A stretch of DNA of 64,000 nucleotides from [Phialemoniopsis] sp. UDSM-2020 (lineage: Eukaryota > Ascomycota > Sordariomycetes > Thyridiales > Thyridiaceae), in assembly GCA_018873225.1 (NCBI GenBank), contig JAEILZ010000005.1:1302001-1366000 (forward strand), in the 5' to 3' direction. Numbering within the stretch: the stretch's first letter is position 1; every line of letters starts with the position of its first letter. A program made the translations under genes and the position numbers. Under the pieces are notes generated by a model. That model did no database searches. It was not told the origin of the DNA and worked only from the letters and a program-made list of their open reading frames with translations. This document shows positions 1 through 10,631 of the stretch, in pieces.

Positions 1-997
1 TCGATCCACAGGTATTTAACTCCCAACACCCGGCAGACTCGGACGGCATCGTTGACAACGGGCGGCATTAGACTGGGCGGTATCGCTGTCTGATAAGATG
101 AGATGGAGCTTTGCAGAGTCTTGAGCTGCTTATCTGCCTCTTCTTTAGGGCCCCAGCAGTAGGTTAGTGCAGCATATCGTATGGCATCCGCGTTCTTGTC
201 GGCAAGATCGGCTGACAAGACCAGTTTCGGGTTAGAGCGTCCTTCTTCCCCAACGTCTATCATGCGAGTGGGCAAGAAGCCTGGCTCCAGTAATTGTTCA
301 GTTTGGTCTCCCCCTTCATCGCACTTTTTGAGCTCTGGCAGAATCCAGCGGATATTGTCTGGGCCAAGGGGTTCTGTTTGTCTGGATGAATCAAGCCGGA
401 GCCAAGTCTTCATGGTGTCTTTTGCTGCGTCAGTCCCTGTGGTGATCGAACCATAAAAAGTGACAACTTACTAGGCGTCGTAGGCTCGGCTTCAATAGGG
501 AATAAGCAAGATGTTACCCATTCACCCCCCCTCAGAACTTCACACATTACAGAAGTTAGTCCCATGGACTCTTCGTTGCCGTCAAAGGCCGTATTGCCGT
601 CACGAAAGCCTCCCCATAGATAGCGGCAGGTAACACTGACGTTGGGGCTCGAGCCACTGGTTTTAATGCTTTGCTTCAAGAGGGTATTTCGAACGAAAGC
701 ACAAAACAGACAACCGGCATCTGCAAGGGCCCGCATGGCTGGAAAGTCTGGTACTTGGTCTTCCCATTGTCTAACAGATGGTAGCAACTGGGTCACTGTT
801 TCATCATCTTCCAGTTCGAACCGCAAGGTAGGATTGCCTTCTCGATCTGTCGATCCACAGAAACCGTCTGCGCTGTCGTTGATCGCAAGCCCGAGTTCAC
901 ATGCTGAGCAGAGTCCAGAACCTTTCATCGTGTGCAATGACGTTTGGTTTGCTGGACTGTCTTCTGACAGGTCTTCTGTCTGTACAGAGTGACTCAT
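1..997 (-). CDS. HET-domain (heterokaryon incompatibility) protein, 5' part, runs off window
   Basis: HET proteins act in fungal self/non-self recognition and can trigger cell death after hyphal fusion. The start ATG is at 997. The first exon encodes an N-terminal region with two CxxC pairs (CSAC near residue 30 and CLFC near residue 96), common ahead of HET domains. I place an intron at 425-471 (donor GTAAGT, acceptor GCAG); a shorter in-frame alternative ends at 437. Exon 2 (1-424) reads into a clear HET domain start: YAALTYCWG, a run ending in NDAVRVCRVLG, then YLWID at the window edge. The catalytic-like core and any C-terminal domain lie outside the window. It is divergent from a second HET gene starting at 2128. 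The family is clear; the function of this member is inferred. Confidence 0.85.
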
Positions 998-2127
998 AGT
1001 CTAGACAATAATCGAAGCATTAATGCATCGCTAGGATAAGAGAGTGCCGACTACAACGAAGACGTTGAAGCTCTCTTGACTAGCGCGAAGTGTCTGATGC
1101 CTTATATGCATGAGCCCCTCTTGGAGCCCTCACGTGAGGAAAAGCAACACAAAAGTTGCAGATTGCACTAACAGGATGGGACCTAGCGGCATTGACTTCG
1201 CATCAGCTGCGGCTGAGGGCTGGTTTCTTGTCCTATGGCACATCGATTTTGTGGTCTCGATAAGGAAGTCTTTTCTTCTTGACTCTTCAGATTTCATGTT
1301 GGCCATTTCTCGTATTAGTTCTCTTTATTTGTCCCTTTGGGTTACAAAGATATGTTGCGATGTTTTGATATCGACCAAGATGCAACACACACAAGTACAC
1401 GATCCTCGTCCGTCGTCCTGATGGATGCTTTCCATCCCGCTATGGTACTGTGATAATAAACTAGATGTATCATGGGTATTTCTAATGTCGTCTCCTCCCA
1501 TGTGCTAAATCTCGAGACGATGGCTGCTATATGTATGAGTTTATCGACTGTCGACTTTTTATATGCAAGAAGTGTATATCCCTCTTACCTCTCCCTCTTC
1601 CCCACCCCCCTCCCCTTCAGCCCTCCTCGGGATGCGTCTGCTGGCCGCCTGAAGTAACAGGAACTCTACTTAGCTTTGGCTTGTATATCGAGATGACTAG
1701 GTTTAAGTCAAAGAGCTACAATACAATATCATAACTAGTATATACTCGGGAAGAATAGTTGTGGTTTGAAGCTTGAATTGCTCGTTCGACTTGTTCTAAT
1801 CACCCACAGTAAGACGTATAGAAAAAAGTTGATCTTTAGTCCTACTTGTTGGTCAGAAAGCCTGCGTCTTTCTTGAGTGTTGGCACCAGCTGCTTGACTT
1901 GGATAAAATTCGCTAGTCGAGTACAGCACAGAGAGAGAGAATCATTTGTCAATATTGGGCAGCAGGCGCAACATACATTCAGTACCCCGCACCTGCAAGT
2001 CCATGAGTGGTCAGTGATTACGGCAGCCTGATCCGCCATCAGCTAACTAGAATTCTTGTCCCCCGGCGCCGATATAGGTACGCTTCTCAACCAACAATTT
2101 CGTGCCCTCTCAGATACTTCCGGTACG
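998..2127. other. Divergent intergenic region between two HET genes
   Basis: About 1.1 kb separates the two HET starts. I see no coding region with family resemblance; open frames here are short and mutually overlapping. A pyrimidine-rich stretch (TCTCCCTCTTCCCC type) lies near 1590-1625 and could be promoter-associated for the rightward gene. Nothing else is recognisable. Confidence 0.5.
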
Positions 2128-3777
2128 ATGAGGCTAATCAACGTCGAAACACTAGCTTTGGAAGAGACGTACCGGGCAGATGATAAGCCTTACGCGATCC
2201 TTTCTCACGCCTGGCACGAAGGCCAAGAGGTCAGCCTGCAGGACTGGCAGACATGGCTGGTTAAGGGCACTGGGTGGGAGGCTATCGAGGCACGATCTGG
2301 ACACGCCAAGATCCTGGGGGCTTGCGCGGAGGCCAAAAAGCTCCGCTTGCAGTATCTCTGGGTCGACACCAACTGCATCGACAAGACGAGCAGCGCGGAG
2401 CTCTCAGAGGCCATCAATTCGATGTACGAGTGGTATGCATCCTCGGAACACTGCTTCGTGCATCTTTCCGATGTCTCATCGGGATTCAACAAGCCTCGAC
2501 AAGTCTGGGAATCAATGCGCAAGAGTAAATGGTTCACTCGGGGCTGGACCCTGCAAGAGCTCCTGGCGCCGAAGGTCGTGAACTTCTACTCGGCCGACTG
2601 GATCTTCATTACTAGCCGCCAACAAGCCTGTGTAGGCATCTCGCAGATTACCGGGATACGCAAAGAGATTCTTTGCCAGGAAAGGTCAGTACTGGACGAG
2701 TCAGCTGCCGTGAGAATGTCATGGGTGGCGTCGCGCAATACCAGTCGGATAGAAGACATGGCATACTGCTTGCTAGGGATCTTCCAGATCAACATGCCGC
2801 TTCTGTACGGCGAGGGGGCGAAGGCGTTCTTAAGGCTCCAAGAGGAGATAGTCAAGGTGTCCAATGACCAGTCCTTATTCGCGTGGGAATTTGTGCCGGA
2901 AATCGATTGGAAATCTATTCTATCGCAGCTCTCATTCTGGAACCGGATATCGCTCCTGGCGCCGTTGCCTGTCTGTTTTCGAAACTGCCGCTCATCTGAG
3001 GCGCTTTCCCTCGAGGGGGCCCAGTGGGAAGACGAGATGATAACCATGACCAACCTAGGCATGAATCTACGACTTCCGCTGCTAAGAACGCTCAAGAACA
3101 ACAGTGTGTACGCCCTTATAGGTAGCTTTGTCGACAATTGGCAGCTCTGCGTCCACATGAAATGCTACGCGGACGGGACATTTCGCAGAGCCACATGGCC
3201 TCCTAAGCCGCTCCCGATCTGCGACTCCATGATCCGACAACGACTAGAGACGACAAGCATCATGGTACCAAGGGCACAATTACCTAGTTTGAGGGACCGT
3301 CAAGATATCGAGTACATTACCAGCTGCGAGGAGGATCTCGTGTTGCCCCTTTTCTCCAGAACGGCATTGGATGTCAAGGTCGGGTGGAACCTGGAGTTGT
3401 CGGACAGAAGTAGCGTGCTGAAAATAGCAGATGATGTGCCGGACCCGTCCTTCATAAGTTGCACACTGGAGTGGAAGGCGCCTGACCATCAAAGGTTCTC
3501 GATGCTCCTGGCACTCGATCGCAGTGCACCTTCGAGTCGGGGTCACGACGTGTTAGGCTGCTACACCTGGCATCGAAAGGCTGGCTACGGGGACCAAGTC
3601 TTGACAATGACAAGACGCGATCTGGATCAGTTGAAGGAAAGTGCTGTTGGACCGGATCAGCATCCTTGGGACACAAAGATCTCTCCGACGATGTTTGACG
3701 GGGTTAAGAGATGCAACGTGCGCAGAATGGGTGTTGGTGCATCGGGCTATTTGATATGCGTCACAATTGGATGTTGA
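2128..3777 (+). CDS. HET-domain protein, HET-D/HET-E N-terminal type
   Basis: Single-exon gene of 549 residues. The open frame extends upstream to 2056 but only through a TTG; the first ATG (2128) gives the canonical MRLINV start of this family, so I chose it. The HET domain spans roughly residues 22-150 with PYAILSHAW, YLWVDTNCIDK, SSAELSEAINSMY and WFTRGWTLQELLAP. The usual following block is present (MSWVASRNTSRIEDMAYCLL, then MPLLYGEGAKAFLRLQEEI, then DQSLFAW). Unlike HET-D/E there is no NACHT ATPase and no WD40 repeat; the C-terminal 270 residues resemble no effector I know. Role in allorecognition is inferred from the family. It is divergent from the HET gene at 1-997. Confidence 0.88.
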   Translation: MRLINVETLALEETYRADDKPYAILSHAWHEGQEVSLQDWQTWLVKGTGWEAIEARSGHAKILGACAEAKKLRLQYLWVDTNCIDKTSSAELSEAINSMYEWYASSEHCFVHLSDVSSGFNKPRQVWESMRKSKWFTRGWTLQELLAPKVVNFYSADWIFITSRQQACVGISQITGIRKEILCQERSVLDESAAVRMSWVASRNTSRIEDMAYCLLGIFQINMPLLYGEGAKAFLRLQEEIVKVSNDQSLFAWEFVPEIDWKSILSQLSFWNRISLLAPLPVCFRNCRSSEALSLEGAQWEDEMITMTNLGMNLRLPLLRTLKNNSVYALIGSFVDNWQLCVHMKCYADGTFRRATWPPKPLPICDSMIRQRLETTSIMVPRAQLPSLRDRQDIEYITSCEEDLVLPLFSRTALDVKVGWNLELSDRSSVLKIADDVPDPSFISCTLEWKAPDHQRFSMLLALDRSAPSSRGHDVLGCYTWHRKAGYGDQVLTMTRRDLDQLKESAVGPDQHPWDTKISPTMFDGVKRCNVRRMGVGASGYLICVTIGC

Positions 3778-4231
3778 CAATAAGAGCTCAGTATTTCTGA
3801 TTCACAGATTCCAAGTCATTGAATGTTTTCTTGGCTTGGCCCAGTGAAGGCAATGATGATCTCGATCCAAATATCTTCATGAAGCATCTTAGGTGGACTC
3901 GAATTATCATCGCATTCCAAATACTCGTGCGTCGGAAGACCCATGAGTACTTGAGCTACCTAAAGTAGCTAACTAGCGCAGTCCGCCTTTCTTAGCATCT
4001 CACCCCAGTGGTCCAAACCCCACTAACACTCCCGAGGTCGCCCTATCAATTAAATTATCATCTGGCGCGCGTCAACGTCAACGTCGCATAACCATCCCAC
4101 GCGACCGACTGATGACCCTTGTGCTATAGATCTCACATATCAGGGCAAACCTCTCGAAACTGACCGCCCAATGTCCCCAACCAGGTAGCAAAGGGTCTTG
4201 ATCTCGTCACATCAAGCACCAACCACCACCA
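3778..4231. other. Intergenic region upstream of psf2 with MCB-like site
   Basis: No gene is seen. The psf2 start lies at 4232. An ACGCGA hexamer at 4099-4104 resembles the MluI cell-cycle box bound by MBF, which drives many replication genes in fungi. One site of six bases is weak evidence, and its use here is inference. Confidence 0.35.
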
Positions 4232-5111
4232 ATGGCCCTGCCTCTGCCAGCGGGCTTGACCCCCGCCGAGGTCGCCTTTGTCTGCGAGATGGAGCTCGTC
4301 ACCGTCGTGCCCCGCCAACGCCTCGACAGCATCAACCTTCTCGGCGTAAGTACAACCGACAAACATGATCGCACGCCTACTGCGCGTTTACCAAGCTGTC
4401 CCTGAACCTGACATTCCCCCCTTCCCCATATGACAGGGCGACACTCCCACCCTACGCCCTCCGCACCGCGCCGACCTCCCCCTCTGGCTCGCCCTCCTGC
4501 TCAAGAAACAACGCCGCGCAAACATCGTGCCCCCGCCCTGGCTCGCACCCGCCTCCCTCCAGGAGCTCATCCACCACGAAACCCACGCCGACCCCATAGA
4601 CTTCAGCCCTCCCCCGCCGCAGCCCGCGCGCGCCGACGCGCTCGGCAACGCCCGCCGGGTGCGCGACCTCGACTCGTCGACTGTACTATCAGCGCCCTTT
4701 CTGCCGTCGTGCACGGCCGCCGCGCCCGCGGGGTTCCTTCCCTATCACTGGCTCGAGATGGCCGAGTCCCTGCTCGCCCACGCGCCCGACGACATGCCCG
4801 CGCCGGCGGGAGAGGTGCGCGGCCTCCTGCGCGACCTGGCCGAGGTGCGCGGGGCCAAGATGCGCGCGCGGACGTCCGTGTCGGCGTCGGCTTCGGCGGG
4901 ACCGGAGGAGGTGAGCTTTGGCGGCGCGGCCGTGACGAATCTGCGCGGCGTGGGTGCCATGGAGCTTGCTGAGAACAGGGGGTTCGTGCTGGGTGTCGTG
5001 GACGGTGTGAGGAAACTCGGGGCGAGCGCTGAGGCGACGAGGAGAGAAGAGGAAGAGGAGATGGCGCTGCGGGCCGAGGAGGATGAGAGCGATGAGGATA
5101 TGGGCATATGA
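4232..5111 (+). CDS. psf2: DNA replication complex GINS subunit Psf2
   Basis: Psf2 is one of four GINS subunits that join Cdc45 and MCM2-7 in the CMG replicative helicase in the nucleus. Exon 1 is 4232-4345 and starts [16 protein letters not shown], the conserved Psf2 N-terminus, followed by [14 protein letters not shown]. The intron is 4346-4436 (GTAAGT...ACAG). Exon 2 is 4437-5111 and holds the helical core [39 protein letters not shown] and [12 protein letters not shown]. Predicted length is 262 residues, longer than the yeast protein because of a Ser/Ala-rich insertion and an acidic tail ([11 protein letters not shown]), as in other filamentous fungi. Strong family match. Confidence 0.93.
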
Positions 5112-5680
5112 GAGACGTCACGTTTGGACGAAGTATGAAATACGGGCAACACTGCAGGCGCATGTGCCTCGCTGCGACGAGCACGATGCAGGCTAGTTGC
5201 TGCGGCTTCTGGTACGGACCTGGCCAGAATTTTGGAGGAATTAGTGCTAACGGAGCGCGATCAAAACAATTACGCTGTCGACTATGACCAAGAGGAAGAT
5301 CACCGGCAGGCCAACAACCACCGGCGATCTCAAGACAGAGGTTGGCAAGGTTGGACGCGCAGAACGCAACGGGGAGAATGGCCCTGCAGAAACGCAAACG
5401 GTAGCAGTCTTAGAAGTCGGCATGGTTCAAGGGTCGGACGAACAGCTTAAAAGGAACCGGGAAACGTGATATGATCAAATAGACAATGATGCTCTCTCAA
5501 AGAGCGTAGATACAGCTATTGAGCAATGAATGCAGATAAACGATTCAGAGATCGCTTCTAGATAAGTACGCCTTTTTCCAGTCCCCATGAGGCGCAGATC
5601 TCCAACGCCTTTTGTACATCCTAACCCTCACGACTCCATTGAAACAAGATGAACGCCCAGCTGGCAAAGTCTCAGCCCTG
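5112..5680. other. Convergent 3' intergenic region
   Basis: Lies between the stop codons of psf2 and the remodeler gene. Presumably it holds both 3' UTRs. No further gene is supported. Confidence 0.5.
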
Positions 5681-8507
5681 TCAAGCAGATCTGGCCGTCT
5701 GCTTGATGCCGTCCACGCCGGTCTCCACCACCTTGAACCCATCTGCATCGCCATCACCCCTGGCAGCCCGTACATAGGCCTCCTCACTCCTGCAAGCAAC
5801 GTCAGTAAATGATACATCAAGGTTGTGGGGGAAGATGGTAAAACTTACCGATCACAAATGACGTTGAGATCTTGGTCGCTCAAGATCTCTTTGTCCCCCG
5901 AGAACTTGTAAACCTCACCATCTCGGAGAAGCAGCGCACGAAGGGTTTCCTTGTCGAGGTCCTCCTTCATATCCATCTTTTGGCCCATAGTTTTGAAGCC
6001 TCCCTTGCGGATGACCAGCTTTTCGAGTCGTCGCTTGGCATCAGCGCTGAGCAAAAGCTCCTCCTCAACCGTGCCCTTCGTGGCGAGGCGATACACGATA
6101 ACCGGACGAGTTTGGCCAATGCGGTGAGCACGATCCTGAGCTTGAAGATCTTGCTGGGGATTCCAATCAGAGTCGAAGAGGATTACAGTGTCGGCGCTGG
6201 CCAGGTTGATGCCCTGGCCGCCAGCCCTGGTTGAGAGCAAGAAAATCCTGAAGTCGGGATTTGCATTGAATTCCTCGATTTGCTCTTTGCGATCCTCCTG
6301 AGCGACAGATCCATCAATCCGGCAAGTATTCCAACCCCGGAGCTCTCTGCAGTAGTCTTCCAATATGTCTAGCTGGGTCTTGAACTGGGAAAAGACCAAC
6401 ACTTTGTGACCATTTTCGAAAAGGTATGGCAGGAGCCTATCAAGCAAAAGCATCTTACCAGATGAGGTGACGATACTCTCGTCGACCGGCACATCTGTGC
6501 TCGATGCCCACGGGTTGTAAAAATTATGCGGGCTGTTGCAAATGAGCCGCAGCTGTACCAGCGGATTGCCGAGTTTCTTGTTGGCGATCTCCTTCTTAGC
6601 GAGATCAAGAGTCTGCGCGCGCTCGAAATCCTCGGCGGACATGGTTACAGCGACTTCCTCGATATCATCAGAGGCGAATTCTTGAGCCAATTTGGCCTCG
6701 AACTCGTCGTCCGACAAGAGATCTTCATCGGAAGCGTCCTCCTCCTTGTAAGACTTTCGGCCCTTTCGGGGGCGGCCACGGGTGCTCGCCGGAGTGGAAT
6801 GTCTGCTAGACTTGTTGCTCTTCGGCTCGGGCTCCGCCACAGTCTCTGTGGCCTTCCTCTTGCCAGCTGGCTTGGCAGGTGCGGTTTCAGGTTGTGCGCT
6901 TGCCTCGCTCTTGCGTGGTCTTCCGCGGCCGCGTGGGGGCTGGCCCATCATGAGGGTGAAAGCATTGGCCTGCCCAGGAGGACCCCCTTGCGACTTCTTA
7001 CCTCGCGGGCTGACCCTCTGTGGTGGCGTCTCTGCCTCAGCTTTGACCTTTGGGTTTACACTACTCGACCGCGAAGACTTTGGCGTAGTCTTTCGAGAGC
7101 CGATGGGAGTGTTGGTCGAGCCTGTGAGACGTTGGACAACCTTGTCTTCCAGGTAGGACCTCGTGTCGATACTTTTGTCATTGATGACGTTGTACAGGTC
7201 GGTCTGCTCTTTCGTCATGGGAGCAAAAAGAACATACTCCCTCTTCTTGGGGAGATGCTTGGCAACATCTGCTTTGACGCGTCGTAGTAGCAATGGCTGC
7301 AGGATAAGGTGGATCTTCTTCACAAGATCTTGCTTCATCCGATCCGCAATGAACTCCTCGGTGCCCACTTCATCTTGAAGACCACTAAAATCAAACCACG
7401 ATTCAAATGCATCCCAATTAGCGAAGATGTTAGGCATGAGAAAATTGAGCAGGGACCACAGCTCCTTCAGGTTGTTTTGTAGAGGCGTGCCGGTGATTAG
7501 CAAGCGAGTCGCAGACCTGAACTGCTGCAGCTCACGGAAGAGCTTCGAGTCGAAGTTCTTCATGCGATGACCCTCGTCCTACATGCAAGTCAGCACTGTC
7601 CGCAAGTCACTACTGCAAGTATGGCTTACAATAATGATAAATTCCCAGTTGATCTTTGCAAGATGTGCCCTATCCCGAAGAATGATCTCGTACGAGGTGC
7701 AGACCACAGGAAAGCGCTTCGTCGGTCTACCCGAGGTCAGGTGAGGGAAAATCTTGGTTTCCCTTATCTCCTCCCGCTTGTCGGGGTTGCCATGGTACAT
7801 GACAACCGGTATCGATGGAGTCCACATGTGAAACTCGTTGATCCAATTGGACAAAGTGCTCAACGGAGCAACGATCAGATGCGGACCAAGATAGTTTTCT
7901 TGCTCTCGAAGGAGAGCTATCAGCGAAATCGTCTGCACAGTTTTACCTTTATGGTATTGTTAGTCGTTGCCTCCCAGACTCTTAAACGCGCCGACGTACC
8001 CAAGCCCATCTCATCAGCAAGGATGCCTGACATGCCCTGTTGACAAATCTCAAACATCCAAGTTAACCCTTCAAGCTGGTAGTCTCGCATGGTCCCACCG
8101 GTCAAGCACTTTGGCTGCCTGGCCATTTTGAGGTCGTGCTCGCCCAGTGTCTTGCCATCAAAGCCAGATCCCACACGACCGAGAACTTCGGTCTTCTTGG
8201 TCAGGATATCGGAGAACGCTGCACTCTGTCGCAGCAACTCGTCGAGTTCTTTTGCCTTCGACTCTCGTTCAGACTTAGTCTCGGGCTTCTTCTTCCGCTT
8301 CCTCTGAGCGGCAGCAAGACGTTTAGCCTCGTCCTTTTCATTTTGCGACTTTGCCCTTTCCTCTTCAGCAAGCATTTGCTGCTCGTCGATGCTTTCGGAA
8401 GCCATCTTGGGCGAGCTGATGTCGCCAGCCGAGGGGGGCGAGGATGGTGGACTTGTCTCGAGAGGGGACGACCGACGACTAGCAAGATCTGAGGACGAAT
8501 CGGCCAT
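5681..8507 (-). CDS. mus-30: SNF2-family chromatin remodeler, LSH/DDM1/Irc5 type
   Basis: ATP-dependent nucleosome remodeler of the HELLS/DDM1 class, acting in the nucleus in genome stability. Four exons: 8000-8507, 7630-7946, 5849-7578 and 5681-5789, with introns of 53, 51 and 59 bp; the first has an ACTAAC branch site. Product is 887 residues. The split Walker A reads DEMGLG|KT (Lys ~171). The DEGH box is at ~276-279, preceded by WEFIII. Then come [18 protein letters not shown], and helicase motifs V/VI ([23 protein letters not shown]). Between the lobes is a ~190-residue basic/acidic insertion with two AT-hook cores (RGRPRK at ~493-498 and ~542-547). The N-terminus is Ser-rich then coiled-coil-like. 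Family assignment is firm; the Neurospora-style symbol rests on similarity. Confidence 0.9.
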
Positions 8508-9137
8508 GTCTGATTATATGTAAACAACAATACATGCAACAATACAGTGAGGATGCCAATCAATTGAGGATGACCTTGACTCAAGCAGAAGGTGACAAAA
8601 TCGTGTCAGTCAGCCAATGCTGAGAAGCAAATAACAAATAAAAGAGAAGTGAAATTGATCTCTTAGAACATAATCAAATAAAAGTGAGCACGCAGCTGAA
8701 GCTCTGGCAGAGGTGGCGAGGCTAATTGACCAGCCGGGGCGGGTCGAAGCGAGGGCTGGAAGCTGAAGTCATCGATTTTCAAAGGGCGCGATGCACGCGT
8801 TGGCTCGCTCGATGACGGGATCGATTTTCGACGCGAAGTATCGCGCGGTCACGCGTTAAGTGGTTCTGCTCCAGGCAGGCGCCTGGCAGCCAGCTGGCAG
8901 TTGCTCTCGATGTAGCCCCGCCAAAATTATGAGTCGCAGCTCCTGCATCGCGGGGCAAACGAAATTGATTTTTTGACAGCTCCATAACCACCCATATTCG
9001 AAGCAACAAGAAGTCACAGGGTTTCGTAACCCAGTGAAAACCAAATCTCAATCAAACTGTTCTCCCTACGCGCCCTCCGCCCCTCTACCCTCCGCAGCGT
9101 CTCCCCCCTCCGGTTCTACTCCTCCTACTCGAACAAA
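8508..9137. other. Divergent promoter region, mus-30 / ARC1
   Basis: A 630 bp region between two divergent start codons. No gene is recognised. It contains the MCB-like elements listed separately. Confidence 0.5.
8795..8856. promoter_or_regulatory. Two MluI cell-cycle box (MCB) matches
   Basis: Perfect ACGCGT hexamers occur at 8795-8800 and 8851-8856, with a related ACGCGA at 8831-8836 between them. MBF-type factors bind this palindrome and drive G1/S genes in fungi. They sit about 290-345 bp from both start codons, so either the remodeler or ARC1 could be controlled; the remodeler is the likelier target. Regulation is inferred. Confidence 0.4.
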
Positions 9138-10397
9138 ATGGCAGCCCTCGCCTCGCAGACCTACACGCCCAACGAGGAGGCCGAGATCCAGCAGTGGCTC
9201 ACCACCTCGGAGCGCCTCAAGACCTCGGACGACCCGGCCTCCATTCTCGCCACCCTCGACGCCCACCTCGCCTCCCGCACCACCCTGCTCGGCGCCAAGC
9301 CCTCCAAGGCCGACGTCGCCATCTACGAGGTCCTCGCCCCGGCCGTCAAGAGCTGGTCCGCCGAGCAGCGCACCGGCAAGGACGGCAGGCCCAACATCGT
9401 GCGCCACCTCGACTTTGTCCAGAACAGCCCCGTCTTCGGCCTCGACGTCAAGCCCGAGGAGAAGGTCAGCGTCGACGCCGACGAGGTCCTCTACGTGAAG
9501 CCTCCCGTCGACGCCAAGGCCGAGAAGGAGCGCCTGAAGAAGGAGAAGGCCGCCGCCGCCGCTGCTGCCGGCGCTAATGCCGCCGTCGCCAACCAGGGCG
9601 GAGACAAGGATAACAACAAGAAGTCCCTCGTCGACCGCACCAAGGAGGCCGTCGCTGCCGTGGGTGACAAGGCCAGCCAGGCCAAGGACGCTGCCGTCGC
9701 GGCCGTGGCCGGCGGCGAGGGCAAGAAGCGCGAGAAGAAGGAGAAGCAGCCCAAGCAGCAGAAGCCCGCGGCCCCCGCCGTCGAGAAGCCCCTGTCGCCG
9801 GGCCTGATCGACCTGCGCGTCGGCCACATCCTCAAGGCCATCAAGCACCCGGACGCCGACTCGCTCTACGTCTCGACCATCGCCATGGGCGACAAGGCCG
9901 GCAGCCCGGACACGGAAGAGTACGAGGGCCAGGTGTGCCGCACCGTGTGCTCCGGGCTCAACGGCCTGATCCCGCTCGAGGAGATGCAGGGGCGCAAGAT
10001 CGTCGCCGTGTGCAACCTCAAGCCCGTCAAGATGCGCGGCATCAAGTCGTGCGCCATGGTGCTGGCCGCCTCGCCGCGCGTCAAGGAGGGCGAGGTCGAC
10101 GACCACAAGGGCCCCGTCGAGCTCGTGAGCCCGCCCGCCGACGCGCCCGCCGGCGAGCGCGTCTATTTCGAGGGCTGGCAGGGCGAGCCCGAGAAGCAGA
10201 TCAACCCGAGCTCGTCCAAGAAGAAGAGCGTCTGGGACGTCTTCCAGCCCGGCTTCACGACGACGAGCGACCTCGAGGTTGGCTTCGACGCCGGCGTGGT
10301 CACGGAGCTGGGTGGCAAGTCGGGCTTCGGCAAGCTGGTTACTGCTAGCGGTAAGCCTTGCACTGTCAAGACTCTGACGAATGCAGTCGTCAGGTAA
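9138..10397 (+). CDS. ARC1: tRNA-aminoacylation cofactor Arc1 / EMAP-II-domain protein
   Basis: Cytosolic tRNA-binding cofactor that in yeast binds methionyl- and glutamyl-tRNA synthetases and raises their tRNA affinity. Single exon, 419 residues; the start has a good context (CAAAATGGC). Residues ~1-130 form a GST-like domain (EEAEIQQWLTT, then KADVAIYEVL). Residues ~165-215 are a Lys/Ala-rich linker (KKEKAAAAAAA, GKKREKKEKQPK) expected to contact tRNA. From ~220 the OB-fold tRNA-binding domain runs LIDLRVGHILKAIKHPDADS, CSGLNGLIPLEEMQGR, VCNLKPVKMRGIKSCAM and ends with the EMAP-II-like tail (WQGEPEKQINP, KKKSVWD). Very strong G/C bias at third positions suggests high expression. Confidence 0.92.
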   Translation: MAALASQTYTPNEEAEIQQWLTTSERLKTSDDPASILATLDAHLASRTTLLGAKPSKADVAIYEVLAPAVKSWSAEQRTGKDGRPNIVRHLDFVQNSPVFGLDVKPEEKVSVDADEVLYVKPPVDAKAEKERLKKEKAAAAAAAGANAAVANQGGDKDNNKKSLVDRTKEAVAAVGDKASQAKDAAVAAVAGGEGKKREKKEKQPKQQKPAAPAVEKPLSPGLIDLRVGHILKAIKHPDADSLYVSTIAMGDKAGSPDTEEYEGQVCRTVCSGLNGLIPLEEMQGRKIVAVCNLKPVKMRGIKSCAMVLAASPRVKEGEVDDHKGPVELVSPPADAPAGERVYFEGWQGEPEKQINPSSSKKKSVWDVFQPGFTTTSDLEVGFDAGVVTELGGKSGFGKLVTASGKPCTVKTLTNAVVR

Positions 10398-10631
10398 TCG
10401 ATGTGGTTCAACTTGTCAGGGTGTCACATGGAACATTTTATAGTTCACTATTAGACAAAGATCAAAAGCATCGTGAGTAAAAGAGTATCTAATGTCATTC
10501 TTATACTATCTCATCATAATTTTCCGTTATCGTGGCCGTAAACACAAGTGGAGAGAAATGATTACATGACGGCATTTCCATCAGTGTTCTACTCTCGTCA
10601 ATGCTTCCTCGCTTCCTATCCTGTGATCATT

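Noticed and set aside
2056..2127. Upstream extension of the second HET protein
   Set aside because: The frame is open but begins with TTG; the first ATG at 2128 gives the canonical family start.
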